A stretch of 8,964 nt of DNA from Variovorax sp. Lineage in GTDB: Bacteria > Pseudomonadota > Gammaproteobacteria > Burkholderiales > Burkholderiaceae_C. Positions within the stretch are counted from its first letter, which is position 1; every line of letters starts with the position of its first letter. The stretch spans positions 1 through 8,964 of the forward strand of contig JAQGLP010000108.1 of the NCBI GenBank assembly GCA_028292835.1. Direction: 5' to 3'. Positions 5,794 to 8,964 of the stretch are shown one piece after another. The notes beneath the pieces were generated by a model, which saw only the letters and a program-made list of their open reading frames with translations, searched no databases and was not told the DNA's origin. The position numbers and the translations under genes were made by a program.

Positions 5794-6585
5794 ATGGATG
5801 CTGCCCTCTTCCCCCGGCTCGGCGACGAACTGTTCGACGCCCTGCGCCAGCGCCGCACGCTGGCGCCGCTCACCACGCGCTACGCCGACATCACGATCGA
5901 CGACGCCTACCGCATCTCGCTGCGATTCCTGTCGCGTCGCGAGGCCGCCGGCGAGCGCGTCGTCGGCAAGAAGATCGGCGTGACCTCCAAGCCGGTGCAG
6001 GACATGCTGGGCGTGTTCCAGCCCGACTTCGGCTTTCTGACCGACGCCATGCAGTTCGCCGATGGCGCCACCGTATCGCTGAAAAAGGCCGGCCTGATCC
6101 AGCCGCGCGCCGAGGGCGAGATTGCCTTCATGCTCAAGTCCGACCTGCAGGGCCCGGGCGTGACGCGCGAGGACGTGCTGGCCGCGACCGAATGGGTCGC
6201 GCCCTGCTTCGAGATCGTCGATTCGCGCATCGACGACTGGAAAATAAAAATCCAGGACACCGTGGCCGACAACGCCTCCTGCGGCGTGTTTGTCGTCGGC
6301 ACCCAGCGTACCGACCCGCGCGCGCTCGACCTGGCGGCCGCCTCCATGCAGATGTGGAAAAACGATGCCCCTGCCGGCGCCGGCCTGGGCTCGGCGGTGC
6401 AGGGCCACCCGGCCGAGGCGGTGGCCTGGCTGGCCAACACGCTGGGTGCCTTCGGCATCCCGTTCAAGGCCGGCGAGCTGATTTTGTCGGGCTCGCTGGC
6501 GCCGCTGGTGCCGGCCGTCAGCGGCGACCGCTTCACGATGCAGATCGAAGGCCTGGGCGGCTGCTCGATCGCTTTTTCAGACTAA
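5794..6585 (+). CDS. tesE: 2-hydroxyhexa-2,4-dienoate hydratase (TesE, MhpD family)
   Basis: Adds water to 2-hydroxyhexa-2,4-dienoate, the small fragment released by TesD, to give 4-hydroxy-2-oxohexanoate. It belongs to the fumarylacetoacetase-like 2-oxopent-4-enoate hydratase family and its 263 aa are the usual length. Seen: GKKIGVTS at 58-65 with the conserved Lys pair, RAEGEIAF at 105-112 whose Glu107 and Glu109 fit two of the divalent metal ligands, Glu140 in CFEIVDSRI as the third, and the DWKIKIQDTVADNASCG signature near 148-164. The ATG is 4 nt after the tesD stop with only a weak ribosome site, so coupling to tesD translation is likely. The codon run AAA ATA AAA ATC (6241-6252) is AT-rich in an otherwise GC-rich gene, but the residues are conserved. 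The same chemistry occurs in phenol and biphenyl pathways; the six-carbon substrate is inferred from context. Confidence 0.9.
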   Translation: MDAALFPRLGDELFDALRQRRTLAPLTTRYADITIDDAYRISLRFLSRREAAGERVVGKKIGVTSKPVQDMLGVFQPDFGFLTDAMQFADGATVSLKKAGLIQPRAEGEIAFMLKSDLQGPGVTREDVLAATEWVAPCFEIVDSRIDDWKIKIQDTVADNASCGVFVVGTQRTDPRALDLAAASMQMWKNDAPAGAGLGSAVQGHPAEAVAWLANTLGAFGIPFKAGELILSGSLAPLVPAVSGDRFTMQIEGLGGCSIAFSD

Positions 6586-6594
6586 GGACACATC

Positions 6595-7542
6595 ATGACC
6601 CCGACAACAATCAAATGCGCCCTGATCGGCCCCGGCAACATCGGCACCGACCTGCTGGCCAAGCTGCGGCGCAGCGCGGTGCTGGAGCCCGTGTGGATGG
6701 TGGGCATCGACCCCGAATCCGACGGCCTCCAGCGCGCCCGCGAGATGGGCATCAAGACCACCTCGGACGGCGTTGACGGATTGATCCCGCACATGCGAGC
6801 CGACGGCGTGCAGATCGTCTTTGACGCGACCAGCGCCTACGCGCATGCCGAGAACAGCCGCAAGGTCAACGCCGAGGGCGCGCTGATGATCGACCTCACG
6901 CCCGCGGCCATCGGCCCGTTCTGCGTGCCGCCGGTCAACCTGAGGGCGCACCTGGGCCGGGGCGCGATGAACGTCAACATGGTCACCTGCGGCGGCCAGG
7001 CCACGATTCCCATGGTCGCGGCCGTCAGCCGGGTGCAGCCGGTGGCCTACGGGGAGATCGTCGCCACGGTCTCCAGCCGCTCGGTGGGCCCCGGCACGCG
7101 CAAGAACATCGACGAGTTCACCCGCACCACGGCCGCCGCGGTCGAGCAGGTGGGCGGTGCCGCCCAGGGCAAGGCCATCATCATCATCAACCCGGCCGAG
7201 CCGGCGCTGATGATGCGCGACACGGTGCACTGCCTGCTGGAGACCGAGCCCGACCAGGCAGCCATCACCGAGTCGATCCACCAGATGATTGCCGAGGTGC
7301 AAAAGTACGTGCCGGGCTACAAGCTGGTCAACGGCCCGGTGTTCGACGGCAGGCGCGTCTCGGTGTTCCTGGAGGTCGAGGGCCTGGGCGACTACCTGCC
7401 CAGGTACGCCGGCAACCTGGACATCATGACCGCTGCTGCCGCCCGCACGGCGGAGATGTTCGCCGAGGAAATCCTCGCCGGCACGCTCGTGCTCGGCCCC
7501 ACGCCCGCCAGCGCCGCAGCCGCCGCGCTGGCCACCGCCTGA
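6595..7542 (+). CDS. tesF: Acylating acetaldehyde/propionaldehyde dehydrogenase (TesF)
   Basis: Oxidises the aldehyde released by the aldolase TesG to an acyl-CoA with NAD+ and CoA; in the steroid route the aldehyde is propanal and the product propionyl-CoA. The 315-aa sequence matches DmpF/BphJ throughout. Seen: the NAD-binding GPGNIG at 12-17, FDATSAYAH at 76-84, the catalytic Cys132 in NMVTCGGQATIPM, and IIINPAEP followed by the conserved MMRDTVHC. AAGGA lies 6 nt before the ATG and overlaps the tesE stop. In this family the dehydrogenase forms a complex with the aldolase encoded next to it and the aldehyde is channelled, which fits the tesF-tesG adjacency. The last 15 residues are an Ala-rich tail. 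EC assignment of DmpF-type enzymes covers both two- and three-carbon aldehydes, and the sequence does not decide between them. Confidence 0.93.
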   Translation: MTPTTIKCALIGPGNIGTDLLAKLRRSAVLEPVWMVGIDPESDGLQRAREMGIKTTSDGVDGLIPHMRADGVQIVFDATSAYAHAENSRKVNAEGALMIDLTPAAIGPFCVPPVNLRAHLGRGAMNVNMVTCGGQATIPMVAAVSRVQPVAYGEIVATVSSRSVGPGTRKNIDEFTRTTAAAVEQVGGAAQGKAIIIINPAEPALMMRDTVHCLLETEPDQAAITESIHQMIAEVQKYVPGYKLVNGPVFDGRRVSVFLEVEGLGDYLPRYAGNLDIMTAAAARTAEMFAEEILAGTLVLGPTPASAAAAALATA

Positions 7543-7561
7543 ACCGCCAAGGAGCCTCCCC

Positions 7562-8596
7562 ATGAATTTGCAAGGCAAGAAAATCACCGTGCACGACATG
7601 ACGCTGCGCGACGGCATGCACCCCAAGCGCCACCTGATGACGCTCGAACAGATGAAGCACATTGCCACCGGCCTCGACGAGGCCGGCGTGCCGCTGATCG
7701 AGGTCACCCACGGCGACGGGCTGGGCGGCAGCTCGGTCAACTACGGCTTTCCGGCGCACGCCGACGAGGAGTATCTGGGCGCGGTGATCCCGCTGATGAA
7801 GCAGGCCAGGGTCTCGGCCCTGCTGCTGCCGGGCATCGGCACCGTCGACCACCTGCTGATGGCCAGGGACCTGGGCGTGGGCACCATCCGCGTGGCCACC
7901 CACTGCACCGAGGCCGATGTGTCCGAGCAGCACATCAGCAAGGCGCGCGCGCTGGGCATGGACACCGTGGGCTTCCTGATGATGGCGCACATGGCCAGCC
8001 CCGAGAAGCTGGTCGGCCAGGCGCGGCTGATGGAGGGCTATGGCGCCAACTGCATCTATGTCACCGACTCGGCCGGCCACATGCTGCCGGGCGACGTGAA
8101 GGAAAAGCTGAGCGCGGTGCGCGCTGCCCTCAGGCCAGAGACCGAACTGGGCTTTCACGCCCACCACAACCTGGCCATGGGCGTGGCCAACTCGATCACC
8201 GCCATTGAGTGCGGCGCCAACCGCATCGACGCGGCAGCGGCCGGCCTGGGCGCCGGCGCGGGCAACACGCCGATGGAAGTGCTCGTTGCCGTGTGCGCGC
8301 GCATGGGCATCGAGACCGGGGTGGATGTGTTCAAGATCCAGGACGTGGCCGAGGACCGCGTGGTGCCGATGATGGATTTCCCGATCCGCATCGACCGCGA
8401 TGCGCTGACGCTGGGCTACGCGGGCGTGTACGGCTCGTTCCTGCTGTTTGCCAAGCGCGCCGAGAAGAAGTACGGCGTGCCCGCGCGCGACATCCTGGTC
8501 GAGATGGGACGGCGCGGCATGGTCGGCGGCCAGGAGGACATGATCGAGGACACCGCCATGACGATGGCGCGCGAGCGCCGGGAACGCGCTGCCTGA
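7562..8596 (+). CDS. tesG: 4-hydroxy-2-oxovalerate/2-oxohexanoate aldolase (TesG)
   Basis: Class II pyruvate aldolase of the DmpG/BphI/HsaF type: splits 4-hydroxy-2-oxohexanoate into pyruvate and propanal, which passes to TesF. The 344-aa protein has the HMGL-like TIM barrel first (to about 270) and the DmpG communication domain after it (roughly 275-340). Seen: TLRDGMH with Arg16, Asp17 and His20 at the same numbers as in BphI, GFHAHHN near 198-203 with the metal-binding His-X-His, Leu87 in the ALLLP strand, and Tyr290 in LGYAGVYGSF; Leu87 and Tyr290 are positions linked to substrate fit in BphI. AAGGAG lies 7-8 nt before the ATG. It is the last gene of the operon, with a terminator 25 nt after its stop. 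Confidence 0.93.
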   Translation: MNLQGKKITVHDMTLRDGMHPKRHLMTLEQMKHIATGLDEAGVPLIEVTHGDGLGGSSVNYGFPAHADEEYLGAVIPLMKQARVSALLLPGIGTVDHLLMARDLGVGTIRVATHCTEADVSEQHISKARALGMDTVGFLMMAHMASPEKLVGQARLMEGYGANCIYVTDSAGHMLPGDVKEKLSAVRAALRPETELGFHAHHNLAMGVANSITAIECGANRIDAAAAGLGAGAGNTPMEVLVAVCARMGIETGVDVFKIQDVAEDRVVPMMDFPIRIDRDALTLGYAGVYGSFLLFAKRAEKKYGVPARDILVEMGRRGMVGGQEDMIEDTAMTMARERRERAA

Positions 8597-8621
8597 AACC
8601 CGGCAAAGCCGCACAACCGGT

Positions 8622-8672
8622 CAATGCCCACCCGCCGCCTGGTTGCCAGGCCTGGGCGGGCATTGCTGTTTT
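8622..8672 (+). terminator. Two-tier intrinsic terminator after tesG
   Basis: Outer arms CAATGCCCACCC (8622-8633) and GGGCGGGCATTG (8654-8665) pair over 12 positions with one A-C mismatch. Between them GCCTGG-TTG-CCAGGC (8637-8651) forms a perfect inner hairpin. TTTT follows at 8669-8672. It probably ends the tesA1DEFG transcript. It may also shield the leftward small gene, though no T run follows in that direction. Confidence 0.7.
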
Positions 8673-8700
8673 AGCGTTTCGGCAATTGACTGCGCCAAGG

Positions 8701-8892
8701 CTACCAGCGCCTCGCCATCAGCATCTCGTGCCACGAGGTGTTGGCATCCGGGGCGGCGGCAACCGTCACGCCCTGCGCCTGGTAGGACGCTGAAGAGGAC
8801 GGTGTCACCGATGCGAGCGGCGGGCTCAACAAGGATGATCCCATCGCAATCGCGACTGTGGCAACAAGGAACCAGCGTGAACGGGATTTCAT
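8701..8892 (-). CDS. Small hypothetical secreted or membrane-anchored protein (63 aa)
   Basis: Not recognised. The ATG at 8892 is preceded by AGGAG (8905-8901) with an 8-nt spacer, better than expected for a random ORF. The protein has a basic start (KSRSR at 2-6), a hydrophobic stretch WFLVATVAIAMGSSLL at about 7-22, and a Ser/Pro/Ala section that could hold a signal peptidase site near residues 27-30. The mature part would be about 35 aa, Ser/Ala/Val-rich and ending in SWHEMLMARRW. No Cys is present, so it is not a lipoprotein. It faces the tes terminator and shares no operon with the tes genes in this window. A promoter was not found in the 72 bp left before the edge. It could still be a chance ORF; length and unknown family keep confidence moderate. 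Confidence 0.5.
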   Translation of the reverse strand: MKSRSRWFLVATVAIAMGSSLLSPPLASVTPSSSASYQAQGVTVAAAPDANTSWHEMLMARRW

Positions 8893-8951
8893 GATGTTGT
8901 CTCCTGTGTTCAGAAGGCTCGGTGGCCTTTCTACCCATGCCTTTCAAGGTT

Positions 8952-8964
8952 GCGGCAGAGCCGC
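8952..8964. other. Small perfect stem-loop at the window edge
   Basis: GCGGC-AGA-GCCGC is a perfect 5-bp hairpin that touches the end of the window. Too little flanking sequence remains to say if it is a terminator of a neighbouring gene or chance. Confidence 0.2.

Noticed and set aside
4542..5876. Leftward 444-codon open frame opposite tesD
   Set aside because: Antisense of an intact alpha/beta hydrolase with its catalytic triad; no ribosome site or domain.
6241..6252. A-rich codon run in tesE as a frameshift or insertion scar
   Set aside because: The residues (WKIKIQD) are the conserved family signature, so it is only a codon-use oddity.
7424..8614. Leftward 396-codon open frame opposite tesG
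   Set aside because: Antisense of an intact aldolase; His/Ala/Val-rich composition from reversed GC-rich codons.
8621..8947. Leftward 108-codon ORF overlapping the small gene
   Set aside because: It has no ribosome site as good as that of the 63-aa ORF, reads through the terminator and has no signal or domain.

Overview
The window carries most of a bacterial steroid ring A/B degradation locus with the layout of the tes genes of Comamonas testosteroni. The high GC content, strong G/C third-position bias and this gene order (tesI-tesH-tesA2 divergent from tesA1-D-E-F-G) suggest a betaproteobacterium of the order Burkholderiales, probably Comamonadaceae. The genus cannot be fixed from the sequence alone.

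Layout. Positions 1-3524 hold a leftward operon: tesA2 (oxygenase of the secosteroid phenol hydroxylase), tesH (3-ketosteroid delta-1-dehydrogenase, broken by a one-base frameshift near 869/870) and the start of tesI (3-oxo-5-alpha-steroid 4-dehydrogenase, cut by the window edge). A 307-bp divergent control region (3525-3831) follows. Positions 3832-8596 hold a rightward operon: tesA1 (flavin reductase with a C-terminal winged-helix domain), tesD (meta-cleavage product hydrolase), tesE (2-hydroxydienoate hydratase), tesF (acylating aldehyde dehydrogenase) and tesG (4-hydroxy-2-oxoacid aldolase). It closes with a two-tier hairpin terminator (8622-8672). A small leftward ORF with a signal-peptide-like N-terminus and a good ribosome binding site (8701-8892) lies beyond it.

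How the genes work together (family knowledge). TesH and TesI desaturate ring A, which leads to opening of ring B and aromatisation of ring A. TesA1 supplies reduced flavin to TesA2, which hydroxylates the phenolic secosteroid to a catechol. An extradiol dioxygenase (TesB), not present in this window, would open the catechol. TesD splits the ring-cleavage product into a bicyclic acid and a hydroxydienoate. TesE, TesG and TesF turn the dienoate into pyruvate and propionyl-CoA.

The main enzymes belong to known families and I see no wholly new system. The least ordinary points are the tesH frameshift, the MarR-like domain fused to the flavin reductase, and the tesA1-tesD junction. That junction has two look-alike stem-loops, six perfect copies of a hexanucleotide and a pyrimidine-rich leader without a Shine-Dalgarno sequence.
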